DNA of 64,000 nt from Lojkania enalia (Eukaryota; Ascomycota; Dothideomycetes; Pleosporales), in contig ML986729.1 of the NCBI GenBank assembly GCA_010094045.1, forward strand, positions 37,614-101,613, in the 5' to 3' direction. The position numbers and the translations under genes were made by a program. The notes beneath the pieces are model-generated. The model searched no databases and was not told the origin of the DNA. It worked only from the letters and a program-made list of their open reading frames with translations. Positions within the stretch are counted from its first letter, which is position 1; each line of letters begins with the position of its first letter. Positions 34,201 to 46,808 of this stretch are shown here, piece after piece.

Positions 34201-37200
34201 TAAGTATAAAGTTCTACTTTTTAGATTATATAATAGTCTAGTAACTTACTAGTACTATATAAATAATATACTAATTAACTACCTAGATAACTTCTATATT
34301 ACTTATCTAGACGATATTCTTATCTACTCTAAAGATAAGGTAATATATACTATCTATATTAAGAAAGTTCTTAAGAGATTATATTAAGTAGAGTTATAAG
34401 TTAATATTAAGAAGAGCGAATTCTATATTACCTAAACTAAATACCTTAGCTATATCCTCTTAAATAAAAGCCTTAAGATTAATCTAGAGAAGGTAGAAGT
34501 ACTATATAACTAGTAGCTATCTACTACTATAATAGGTGTAAAATCCTTCTTAGGTTTTACTAGATTCTACTAATAGTTTATACTAGAATTCTCGCGTGTT
34601 ATAAAGCTAATTATCGTACTATAGAGCCCTATAACCTCTTTTATATAGACTTTAGAATATAATATTACCTTTAAGAAATTAAAGTTAGCTCTATTAAGTA
34701 TACTTACTTTCTACTACTTTAACCCTATATTAGAAATAAAAATGGAAACTAATACCTCTAATAGAGTAGTTGTAGAAGTACTATTATAGAAATATCCTAA
34801 CGGAAAATAGTACTCTATAGTATTCTATAATAAGATTCTATCTAGTTTAGAACTAAACTAGAAGATTTATAATAAGAAACTATTCGCAATCGTTACTATA
34901 TTTAAATAATAGAGGGTAAAACTTACTTTAGTAGCTACTAGGATTCTAGTATATATTAATTATCGCTTACTTAAATATTTTATAACTATAAAAGTACTTA
35001 ATACTTGTTAAATTTATTAGACCGAAAAATTAGCTTAGTATTAGTTCTAAATCGAATATACCCTAAGTAAGAATAATATTAGAACAAACATTCTTAGTTA
35101 TTATAAATAAGATATAGAAAACTTAAAAATAGCTTAAATTAATAACCGGTTAAAAGTTCTATTTAGACTATATTAACTTTACCCCTAAATTAATACTAAA
35201 TTAGCCTAATCTTATATTACCTAAATAATAACTTAAGTAGCTATACTAAATATTATTAAAGGCTAAGAGTAGATTATATTACTAGACTCTCTAAAGTTAA
35301 TTAACGTATTACTATAGAAAAACTAAGCCTCCTTCGCGTAGGAATATATACTTTTACCCTATAAGTATTAGATAGAGAATAGACTACTTTTTTACAACAA
35401 TTATTTATATATTCTATTAGATTTAGACTTTTATATACGACTTATATAAGAGGCTTATAACTAAGTATCTTCCGTATACCTAAGCGCTATTAAAACCTAT
35501 TAGTTACTATCCTAGAAGTACTATTAGAAGGGTATAAAGGCTACTTATAAACGATATATATAGAATTATATTCTATATTATAAAGCTTATCTAATATAAA
35601 TCTAAACCCTAGGTTTTATCTACCTACTTCTTATACTAAATTAACTAATATAGTACCTATATATTAACTTTAAGAATTTTCCTATAGATAAGTTTAGATA
35701 TAATTAGATTATAGTAGTAATTAATCGCCTATCTAAATAAATAGTATCTATCCTCTACTATTATATAATTAATATAAGGGGAATAGCTAAATTATTTATT
35801 TAATAGGTATACTACTTTAGCTATACGTCTAAAACTATTATTTTAGATTAAAGACCTTAGTTTATATCTAGTTTCTAATCCGAATTCTATTATATCTTAA
35901 GTGTAAAGATTAAACTATCTACTATTTATTATAAAGAGACTAACAGATAGATAAAAATTATAAATAAGTATATTAATTAGAAACTACGCCCTTTTATATC
36001 CTTCTACTAGAACAACTAGAGTTCTCTATTACTTATAATCGACTGAGTATAAGCGACTCTACCTTATATAACTATTAGAATATCCTTATATTAGATCTTA
36101 TATAAATTTAAACCCTATTAGAGTTAGGATTAGAAATATTCTATTAATCCTATTACTATAATAGATAAATTAAATTATAAGAACGTTTTAGCTCTAGTAA
36201 CTTATATATATATAGCCTAAGAAACTATAAAGGTTAATATTAAGAAGACTTAAGATTATATATAATCTATTATTAACTATTATTAGTAACTAATTAATTA
36301 GTAGATTAGTAATATAGTCTACTTAAATACTAAGAACCTTATAGTCTAGAAACTAAGCCGAAAGCTATCTAATTAATAGAAGGGCCCTTTTAAAGTACTA
36401 GAATAGGTTAAAAACTTATACTATCTATAGCTACCCCTAGAGTTAAAAATATATAATATCTTTATATTAAACCTACTATATAAAAACTTCTAGGACCTTC
36501 TACTAGAGTAAAAAACTCTAAAACCACCCGCTATTACTATTAAAGGGGTAGAAGAGTAGGAGGTTGAGGAAATACTAGCTAGTAAACTATATTATAAGAC
36601 CCTTAAATACTATGTAAAATAGGTAAGATATAATTCTAACCTAGTCTAGTATAAAGCTTTAAATTTTATAGGTTTACTTTATAAGCTAAAAGCTTTTTAT
36701 AATAAGTATCTGAATTAGCTAGAACCCCTAAAAACTCTAACTAAATAGATTAAGGTATATAAGAATAGTATAGAGAATATAGATTATCTAGTAGACGATA
36801 ATATATAAGAGTTAAGTAGTAGATTTAAAAACTAAAGTATAGGCCTAAAATTACTCCTCTATAGAATCTAGAGGGTTTAATAGTAGGCTGTTAGATACCT
36901 CTCTAGTCCTCTTCTCCTCTACTCTTCTTCTCCTTCTTTCCTTCTAGACTCCCCTTAAACCTTCTCTATCTTATCTTTAACCGCCTAAAAGTACTATAAT
37001 ATTAGCTTAAAGGTTAGATATTAGAGCCTCTAGGGCTAAAACCTAATAGAGTAACTTAGTACTCTAGTAGAATAAAGCTACCTAGATACTAGTTATAGGA
37101 AGGCTATCTTCCTAACTCTTTATAACCTAGGTTATAAGCGCTAGGCTGTAAGTAGACTCTAAAATAGCCTTAAAAGCTACTTTTTTATCCTCCTTATCTC

Positions 37201-37919
37201 CTATATATCAGGCTGCTATCTATAGTTTAAGATGGCCCTAGAGGACTAGAAACTCCTCCTTATAGTAGGAGGGGATCTATAAGTACGTTAGTAGTAAATA
37301 CCCTACTAGTATTAGATGCGATTTATATAGGGTTATACTTTTTATTTTATAAGGTATAATACTCGCATTTTTTTAATCTTAGAGACTAAAAGGTAAATAT
37401 TATATACTACCTACGGGTGAGCGTATATATAGCTTAAAGGTAGATAATTTAGAAGGCTTTTAAAGAAGCTTTAGGAGGTAGATAGAGTAGTATATTAATT
37501 AATTTTTTCTAAGAGGTGTTAATAATACTTTAATAATTAACGGTTTTAGAGACGTATAATAATACGTATAGAATAGAAGTTATTATTTAGTTAAGGAAGC
37601 TTAGTTAATAATAATCTAGCAATATACTAAGACTAGTAAATACTTATTACTATACGCAACGAAATTGTAATATTAATAAACTATTATAATAGTAGTTACT
37701 AGCTAATATATAGGTTAATTATACTTACTATAAAAAAAAAAAAACCTTACTTAATATTATATTAATAAATATATCTCTATAGGCAACTACATATATTAGC
37801 TCTTACTAGTAAATACCTTTTTAAAGAAATTTCTTTATACTAGAACCTATCTATAATAGCCTCAATTCTCTCCCGAACTAGTATAGATAGAGACTATTAG
37901 CCTATAAAGAGGGGGGTAG

Positions 37920-38198
37920 TATAATAATACAAAGAAATCGTTCTATAAAAAGCTTTATATATAACCTTATCCTAAAGCTTTTTACTTATCTTATTCTACC
38001 CCCAGTTCTACCCCTTTTCCCTTCCGTATATAGTTATATACTCCCTTATAAGTAGTTTAGTAGTTCTTCTATATTCTTTAGTATAAGGCCTATAAGTATT
38101 AATAGAATTTCTAGGTTCCTAATCCTCTACGTACTCCTATATGCCTCTAAGTAGATTCATACTATATTCGGACCTATTATCTTACCTATACTGTTATA
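37920..38198 (+). repeat. 3' LTR of Gypsy copy A
   Basis: 279 bp, directly after the polypurine tract and followed by AAAAG. Confidence 0.88.
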
Positions 38199-39042
38199 AA
38201 AAGCTTATATATATATTAGCTTTAGTAATAGAGCGTTAATATACTATATAAAAGATTAGTAGAAAGTTAAACTTTATAATATAGTAGATACTAGCTTATA
38301 TAAACTTATTAATCTTACGCCTATATACTTTCTTTAATAGTAAAAAGTAGCTTCTATTTAAAAGCTATAGTAGATATAATAAATATACTAGTATATATAA
38401 TAGAATAATATTCTTCTCTTTATAGAATAGTTGAAATTTAGTAGACTTATAGCTCTTATAGCTATTAATAACTAGTAGATAATAAGCGCCTACTATACGC
38501 TACTATATATACTAAAAGTTAAACTAGCTACTAATAACTTTAAAATTCTTATAGAGAGCTTTTTAATAGTTGTATTTTTAATAGAAGTATATTTTAAGCT
38601 TAAAAATACGATTAATAAAGTTTATTAGCTAGTTTTTACTAATCTAATTTATAGAGTAAGCTTTAAGTAAATAGTTAGTTATATCTTATATACTATCGAT
38701 TATAGGAGAGTATCTATAAGATAATAGGTCTAGTATATACTATATTATAGTTAATTCTTCTAGTTTTATAAACTTCTTTAAATTAGGCTTATAATTATAT
38801 TATAAAGGTTTACTAGTATATTAGTTTCTAAGTATTATTTAGAGGATACTATAAGTAGCTATAGTATTTTATATACTCTAAATTTAATCTTAATTAATAG
38901 TTAAGATAGTTAGTAATATCTAACCTTTTTAATAGATTAATTAAAGTTAAGGTAGTTACTATATTATATTATAAATAGGTAGAGTATAACTTCTTAATAA
39001 AAGTAGGTAACTTATTTAGATAGGTAACTTACTTATAAAATA

Positions 39043-40328
39043 TATTAATAATAAACTTACTCTAATAAATCTCTTAGATAAGTTCTTATTAAAATACTTA
39101 TTTAGTATTTTTAACTTATTCTAAAATTTTCTATAAAGTAGATTAAAACTAACTTATTTACTATTCTCTAGTTTAATTTTATAATTATATAATTATTATT
39201 TAAATAAGTTATCTATATTTTTATATAAAAAGATAGATAATAGATTATAATATTCTTTAAGTACTTTAATAATAAGGTTAGTATATACTTTTAGGGCTAG
39301 AGTTTTATTAATATTAATTATTAATATACCGAAGATTTTATAGTTAAATTACTAGAAAAGTTAAACTAGTAGTATAATATCTATATAATATATATCTAAT
39401 TATAGTATAAACTTTAGGTATTTAGATTTAGATAGATTCTTTTAATTATAATCTTTATTTAAAATTAGGTTAATTTTAATTTTAAATTTTTTTAACTAGT
39501 ATAATATTTTAAATAGTTAGTAATTATATTAAGTATAATTTAATAGGTAGAACTTTAAATAGTATTATTTAGACTTTAAGCTATATAAAAGTTATAAATT
39601 AATTACTTTAAAATCTCCTTTTATATTAAATTTAAGTAGTTTATAGTCTTTAATAACTATTTAAATAGTTTATTAATAGATAGTAGTATTAGTAGATTAT
39701 AAATATTAAGTTAAGTATTAGTTAATAGTAAAAACTAGCTATTTATTTTTATAGTCTAGGTTTATATAATACTTATATATCTATAACTATTCTAGAATTA
39801 ACTAGTATTTTTCTAAAATAATTATATAGAAATATATTATCTCTAAATAGTTTAAATATTAGAGAATTAAAATAACTAAATAGAAGATAATTCTTCTATA
39901 AAAAACTTCTCTATTAAAACTAGTTAAATATAAATTATTTAAAAGTTATATTTTTTAAAGTTTTAGAGTATATATAAAATCTCTATAAATATAGCTATAA
40001 CTAGTAACTTTAATTTTAATAAGAATATTAATACTTTACTAGACTAAATCTTAATAGATTAAAAAAGAAGTTAGAATCTAATAATTCTATAACTATTTTT
40101 ATAGAGGCTAGTTTTATAAATATATAGAAATTTAGTATAAGTATAATTCTAGAAGATAACTTACTTCTAAAATAGACTTTTTAGTAATATTCTAGTTAGT
40201 AAAATTAACTATATTTAAATATAAGAATAATAATCTTATCTATAAAATAATAAGTATATTAAAAATTAGTTAAAAAATTAGTTAAAGGATTAAAAGTAGA
40301 ATCTATAAAGTATAATAGAACTTTAAGA
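39043..40328 (-). mobile_element. RIP-degraded Gypsy of the second family, right piece
   Basis: It continues 28865-30337 beyond the pogo insertion and aligns with about 2270-3550. It stops exactly where the RecQ-like element begins, and the gag side present in the left copy is missing. Confidence 0.7.
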
Positions 40329-43252
40329 CCTATCTAATATAAGGCGACGAATTAGGCCTAATTTATAATAGATTAGGTATAGTACTATAGTACTATACCT
40401 GAAATAGGTTGTTAAAAGGGGGCGATCTATCTAACTATTACCCCCCCAATTTATTTACAACTAGTACTCTAACTATAATACTTTATATATAAAAACTATT
40501 TAGTAGAGTCTATTTATTCTACTTATAATACTATATTATCGCACCCGTACTAGTATAAGTCTATAATAAGGTTAGAAGGATATAGTTCTACTAGAATATA
40601 TAGACGCTTAAACTAAGAGTATAATACTATATCTATAGTAGAAAAACCTATATATAAGTAAGTAGAACAGTACTATTACTAGAGGATATTAAGAACTATC
40701 TCTACTATCTACCTAAGTACTATATTCTAATATATAAGAAATATATAACTACTATATTAAATATTAATATATATCTATAGTATTATTATGGTATAATAAT
40801 AGAATAGAGGAGGGTAATTATCGAGTATACTTGTTAGTAGCTAATTAGACTAGTAAAGGATATTTAGCTACCCGTACTATTTAGGCAACTAATACTAGAA
40901 TTAGGAAAGCTGTTAAAAAGGTTCTAGTATAAGTAATCTAGATACTATATTACTACTAATATTAACATACTACGTATATATCTAAAGAAGAAATATAAGT
41001 AGATATAAATAGATAATAAAAGTAGGCTCTATTAGAAGGTTAAAGTATAGATATTCTTTCGGGCTAGTAGGCTATAGTAATATTTTATTATTAATATAGG
41101 CAGTTATAACTATAAACTAGCTATTCTTTATATAGAAGCTAATATTATATATAATTAGTTAGCTAGGTTTAAACTTATAAAATAGAGGGAAGAAAAAAAG
41201 GTATAAGTTATAAATGCGGAGGTAGTAAAGACTGATAAAACTAGGTAGTTTAAGTAAATAGAGTAGCTAGAGTATCTAGTAAAGTAGAATTGAGTATATC
41301 TCATATATTAGATTTAACTACCTAATTAAAGTAAGGTAAAACTTTAGTAGGTAGTAAAGCTAGTTAAACTATTAGTTAAGTAGAGTATTAGAGGGTTATT
41401 ATTATTTATATAAGAGATAAGATAGTAGTTTAAAAGTACTTAGTAATATAAGATAGATAGGCGTCTACTTACTTAACTATAGAACTCTAAGAGTTAGGTA
41501 GTATACGCTAGCTATATTATTAAGTTTATCTACTACTTTCTCTATATTATTACTAATAAAGAAATTTAAGTTATATAGTTTAGTTATAGTAGTAATAGTA
41601 ATAATAGTAATAATAATAGTATAGTATTAGATAATAGCGCGAGTTCTAGGTCTAGTAGAGCTAGAAGTAGTACTAATAGCAATAATAATAGTAATAGTAG
41701 CCTCTATTATAAGTACTATAAGAAGAAAAAAATAGATTAGATAGAAGACGCGCGCGAGCTATTCTATTAGTAAAATAAGTAGAAGAAACTAATAATAGTA
41801 CTATAAGTTATATTAGATAGAGATAGTAAGAATATTTAGCTTAGGGTACTACTAGATATACTTATATTATTTATTTTTTAATTAATAAACAATTAGCTAT
41901 TTAATAATAAGCTTACTAGCGTATAAAAAGTTTATTATACTAATAGCTAGTAATTTAGATAATACTTACTAGTTAAAAGATAAGAAGATATTCTATCTTA
42001 ATAGCTAGCTAATCTATATTAGCTAGTTCTATAAGATAGTATAGGATATAGTAGCTAAAATAGAGGAGATACTCTAGTAGGAGCTATATTAGACGGCTAT
42101 AGCTAAGGACTAGTTTACTATCCAACTAGAGTAGCTTATTAATAATATTATATTTATATAGTAGAGTATATTTTTTATCTATTATTATAATAATCAGCTT
42201 AATAATAAGCTTAAATAGATACTTATTTAAGTTAGGTAGATAGAAGCTGATTAGCAGCTACAGTTAAAAGACGGCTTATAGAGTAAATAATAGGTAAAGT
42301 AGTACTTATAATAGGTAGATTACTTCTTAGAACTACTAATAGTTAGTATATATATAACTTTAGGGTAGTCTAGATAAGAGTTAAAGATTATAATAATATA
42401 GTATTATAATAGAGTATTATAGAACTATAATATCTTTATAGTAGACGAGTAGATTATAATAGTAGTCTACTATTATAAATTACAATTCTAGTAGAATAAG
42501 CTGAAAATAGTACTATACTTTCTACTATCGCGGCTAGAGTAGGTAATAGTAGTATATTTAGCTTACGTACAGCCATTTTAAGAGTATCTAAATATTAAGG
42601 TACTTAGTAATAGCTTTAACAACTATATATAGGCGGATTAATATAGGCTATAAAAGATAGACTAACTAATATATGTGCTTAAGCGTAAGACTAGTAAATA
42701 GATAGGTATTAAGCTATATATACTAGACTACCGATATATAGCTATTAGTATTAGTAGAAAAGTAGTTGAAAAGTCGTTCAGCAAAGGATATTAGGATAAA
42801 ATAGGAGAAGTTAAAGAAGCTGAAGTAAATAAGGAGAAAAAGAGTATACTAGAGTTATAGAGTATATAGATAATATAAATAGAGATTAGGAACTATAGTA
42901 TACTAATTAATATTATTAAGTATTTTAGTATACGTTTAATTAAAGTATTTTAACCGCTTAGTATACTATAGTATTACTTTTTAGGGCTCGACGGGGATAA
43001 AGAGATATTAGAGGTAAGGTAGATAGGTAGTTAAGGCTAGACTAGGGTAAAGAAGTAGTAGCAGTATAATAATAATAGTAAAGGGTTTATAATATAAGAA
43101 AAGAAAGTATAGGCTTAAAATAGAAGAGAGAAAGGGCTTTAAAAGGTAATATAGCAGGTGCTTAGATAAGAAGAGATTAGCTTCTACTTAGCCGAGTAAG
43201 AACAAGCGATATATATAGTACTAGGCGGGTAGATACTACTTATTATAGTACT
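40329..43252 (+). pseudogene. RecQ-helicase-like element, copy 1, truncated
   Basis: It begins with a 318-bp unit (40329-40646) carrying a TATATAAAAA promoter-like box, then RIP-degraded coding sequence. Around 41590-41700 there is a low-complexity run of Ser/Asn codons (probably Asp/Ser before RIP). Around 42300-42760 a conserved domain can be read with an Arg-Tyr-His-Lys-like segment and an Asp-Tyr-Arg-His ending. Copies 2 and 3 match it closely. It breaks off at 43252, just before the helicase P-loop position, where another 318-bp unit starts. Confidence 0.6.
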
Positions 43253-43570
43253 CCTATCTAATATAAGGCGACGAATTAGGCCTGATTTATAATAGATTAG
43301 GTATAGTACTATAGCGCTATATCCAAAATAGGTTGTTAAAAAGGAGTAATTTATCTAACTATTACCCCCCTAATTTATTTACAACTAGTACTCTAACTAT
43401 AATACTTTATATATAAAAACTATTTAGTAGAGTCTATTTATTCTATATATAATACTATATTATCGTACCTATACTAGTATAGAGCTATAATAAGGCTGGA
43501 AAGATATAGTTCTACTAAAATATATAGACGCTCGAACTAAGGGTATAATACTATATCTATAGTAGAAAGA
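43253..43570 (+). repeat. 318-bp unit, extra tandem copy
   Basis: It has the same unit as 40329-40646, 43571-43888 and 53727-54044, each beginning CCTATCTAATATAA or a one-base variant. Here it is followed directly by a second unit rather than by coding sequence. It could be an LTR or the promoter/5' UTR of the RecQ-like element. Confidence 0.75.
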
Positions 43571-46548
43571 CCTATCTAATATAAAGTTATAAATTAGACC
43601 TAATTCATAATATATTAGATATAGTACTATAATACTATACCTAAAATAGGTTGTTAAAAGGGGGTAATTTATCTAACTATTACCCCCCTAATTTATTTAT
43701 AACTAGTACTCTAACCGTAATACTTTATATATAAAAACTATTTAGTAGAGTCTATTTATTCTACTTATAATACTATATTATTATACTTATACTAGTATAG
43801 GGCTATAATAAGGCTAGAAGAATATAGTTCTACTAGGATATATAGATACTCGAACTGAGAGTGTAATACTATATCTATAATAAAAAGACCTATATATAAG
43901 TAAGTAGAATAGCGCTATTACTAGAGGATATTAAAAACTATCTCTACTATCTACCTAAGCACTATATTCTAATATATAAGAAATATATAACTACTATATT
44001 AAATATTAATATATATCTACAGTACTATTATAGTATAATAATAGAGTAGAGGAGGGTAATTATTAAATATACTTATTAGTAGCTAATTAGACTAGTAAAA
44101 AATATCTAGCTGCCTATACCGTTTAGGCAACTAATACTAGAATTAGAAAAGCTACTAAATAGATTCTAGTATAAGTAATCTAAATACTATATTACTACTA
44201 ATATTAATATACTATATATATATTTAAAGAAGAAGTATAAATAGGTATAGATAGGCGATAAAAGTAGGCTCTATTAGAAGGTTAAAGTATAGATATTTTT
44301 TTAGGCTAGCAGGCTGTAGTAATATTTTATTGTTAATATAAGTAGCTATAACTATAAGCTAGCTATTCTCTATATAGAGGCTAATATTATATATAATTAG
44401 TTAGCTAGGTTTAAGCTTATAAAGTAGAAGAAAGAAGAGAAGATATAGATTATAAATATAGAGGTAGTAAAGACTAATAAAACTAGGTAGTTTAAGCAGA
44501 TAGAGTAGCTAGAGTATCTAGTAAAGTAGAATCAAGTATATCTTATATATTAAATCTAGCTACCTAACTAAAGTAAGGTAAAACTTTAGTAAGCGGCGAA
44601 GCTAGTTAAGCTATTAGTTAAGTAGAATATTAGAAGGTTATTATCGCTTGCGCGAGAAATAAGATAGTAGTTTAAAAGTACTTAATAATATAAGGTAGAT
44701 AAGCGTCTACTTACTTAACTATAGAACTCTAAGAGTTAGGTAGTATATACTAGTTATATTATTAAGTTTGTCTACTACTTTCTCTATATTATTACTAATA
44801 AAAAAGCTTGGGCTATATAGTTTAATTATAGTAGTAATAGTAATAATAGTAATAATAATAGTATTGTATTAGATAATAGCGCGAGTTTTAGGTCTAGTAG
44901 AGTTAGAAGTAGTACTAATAGTAATAATAATAGTAATAGCAGCCCCTATTATAAGTACTATAGGAAGAAAAAAATAGATTAGATAAAAGATATATATAAG
45001 CTATTCTATTAGTAAAATAAATAAAAGGAACTAGTAATAGTATTATAGGTTATATTAGATAGGGATAGTAAAAACGCTTAGTTTAGGGTACTACTAGATA
45101 TACTTATATTATTTATTTTTTAATTAACAGGCGATTAGCTATTTAGTAGTAGGCTTATCTATTTTCTCGCTATACTAGGGATTAATACTAAAATAGACCG
45201 CTTATATACAGCAAAGAACTACTTATATATACTAGTTAGTATAGTATACTACGTGCGCGTACTAAGTATAGAGAAGCTACTTCTAGCGGTAAAGTATAAT
45301 AAGTAGACAGACGAGGACTAAAAGTATTTTCTACTTATATAGTAGAAGTTTCTAGCTAATAGATTATTTAGTCTAATAAGTAAGATAATTAGCTTACTAG
45401 TATATAGAAAGTTTATTATACTAACGGCTAGTAATTTAGATAACGCTTACTAGTTAAAGAATAAGAAAATATTCTATTTTAATAGCCGGCCGATCTATAT
45501 TAGCTAGTTCTATAAGATAGTATAGGATATAGTAGCTAAAGTAGAGAAGATATTCTAGTAGAAGCTGTATTAGACAGCTAAAGCTGAGGACTAGTTTACT
45601 ATCCAGCTAGAGTAACTTATTAATAATATTACGTTTATATAGTAGAATATATTTTTTATCTATTATTATAATAATCGGCTTAATAATAGGTTTAAATAGA
45701 TACTTACTTAGGCTAGATAGATAGAAGCTAATTAGTAACTCTAGTTAAGAGACGGTTTATAGAGTAAGTAGTAAGTAAAGTAGTATTTATAGTAGGTAGA
45801 TTACTTCTTAAAACTGCTAATAGTTAGTATATATATAACTTTAAAGCAGCCCAGGCGAGGGTTAGAAATTATAATAATATATTATTATAATAGAGTACTA
45901 TAAAACTATAATATCTTTATAGTAAATAGGTAGATTATAATAGTAGTCTACTATTATAAATTGCAATCCTAATAAGATAAGCTAAAGGTAGTACTATACT
46001 TTCTACTACTATAGCTAGGGCAGGTAATAGTAGTATATTTAGCTTATATACAGCCGTTTTAAAAGCATTTAAATATTAAGGTACTTAACGGCAGCTTTAA
46101 CAACTATATATAAGCGGATTAATATAGGCTATAGAAGATAGATTAACTAACGCGCGTGCTTAAGCGCGAGATTAGTAAATAGGTAGGTATTAAGCTATAT
46201 ATACTAGACTACTAATATATAGCTATTAGTATTAGTAGAGAAGTAGTTTAAGAGTTGTTTAGTAAAGGATATTAGGACGAAATAGGAAAAGTCGAAGAAG
46301 CTAAAGTAGATAAAGAGGAAGAAAATATACTAGAACTATAAAGTGTATAGATAATATAGATAAAGATTAGAAACTATAATATACTAATTAATATTATTAA
46401 GTATCTTAGTATATACTTAATTAAGACGTTCTAGCCGCTTAATATATTATAGTATTATTTTTTAGGGCTTAATAGGGGTAAAGAGATACTAGAGGTAAGG
46501 TAGATAGATAGTTAAGGCTAGACTAGGGTAAGAAAGTAGTAGTAGTAT
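43571..46548 (+). pseudogene. RecQ-helicase-like element, copy 2, split by Gypsy B
   Basis: This is the 318-bp unit followed by coding sequence parallel to copies 1 and 3, including the Ser/Asn-rich run at about 44826-44950. Gypsy B interrupts it at 46548. Only 53709-53726 continues it beyond the Gypsy before copy 3 begins. It is fully RIP-degraded. Confidence 0.6.
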
Positions 46549-46808
46549 TATAATGATATAAAGAAATTATTCTATAAAAAGCTTTATCTTTTCGCTTATC
46601 TTATTCTACCTCTAGTTCTACCCCTTTTCCTATCCGTATATAGTTATATACTCCCTTATAAGTAGTTTAGTAGTTTTTCTATATCCTTTTATATAAGGCT
46701 TATAAGTATTAATAGAATTCTTAGGTCCCTAAACCCCTATATATTCCTATATACTTCTAAGTAGATTTATATTATATTTAGACCTATTATCTTACTTATA
46801 CTATTATA
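46549..46808 (+). repeat. 5' LTR of Gypsy copy B
   Basis: 260 bp, preceded by AGTAT. Confidence 0.87.

Larger units (their letters stand above)
30999..38198 (+). mobile_element. Complete but RIP-degraded Ty3/Gypsy chromovirus, copy A
   Basis: This is a 7200-bp element with two 279-bp LTRs (30999-31277 and 37920-38198) and an AAAAG target duplication (30994-30998 and 38199-38203). In plus-strand order a protease motif can be read near 32985-33005 (Leu-Ile-Asn-Thr for Leu-Ile-Asp-Thr). An intact RT active site Tyr-Leu-Asp-Asp-Ile-Leu-Ile-Tyr-Ser is at 34304-34330. RNase H starts near 34740 (Met-Glu-Thr-Asn for Met-Glu-Thr-Asp, then Tyr-Asn-Lys-Lys-Leu-Phe-Ala-Ile). A chromodomain is at about 36560-36725. 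A polypurine tract (AGAGGGGGGTAG) ends just before the 3' LTR. Many CAG/CAA/TGG codons have become stops, so no protein can be made. Confidence 0.9.
30338..39042 (-). mobile_element. Pogo/Fot-type DNA transposon, split by a Gypsy
   Basis: Long terminal inverted repeats run inward from both ends: TATTTTATAAGTAAGTT at 30338 and its complement ending at 39042, with similarity continuing for about 45 bp. The transposon is about 1.5 kb once the Gypsy at 30999-38198 is removed. The minus strand reads as a transposase. The N-terminal part at about 38780-38250 has a Tyr-Ile-Leu-Asp-Leu motif and an Asn-Phe-Ile-Asn-Arg motif. The Lys/Arg-rich C-terminal end is at about 30740-30570. It landed in the second-family Gypsy at a TA-rich site, as expected for Tc1/mariner elements. 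It is fully degraded by RIP. Confidence 0.75.

Noticed and set aside
41590..41720. Repeated GTAATA/TAGTAA pattern that could suggest a spacer-type array
   Set aside because: It is a low-complexity codon run (Ser/Asn) present at the same place in all three RecQ-like copies, not a CRISPR or satellite array.
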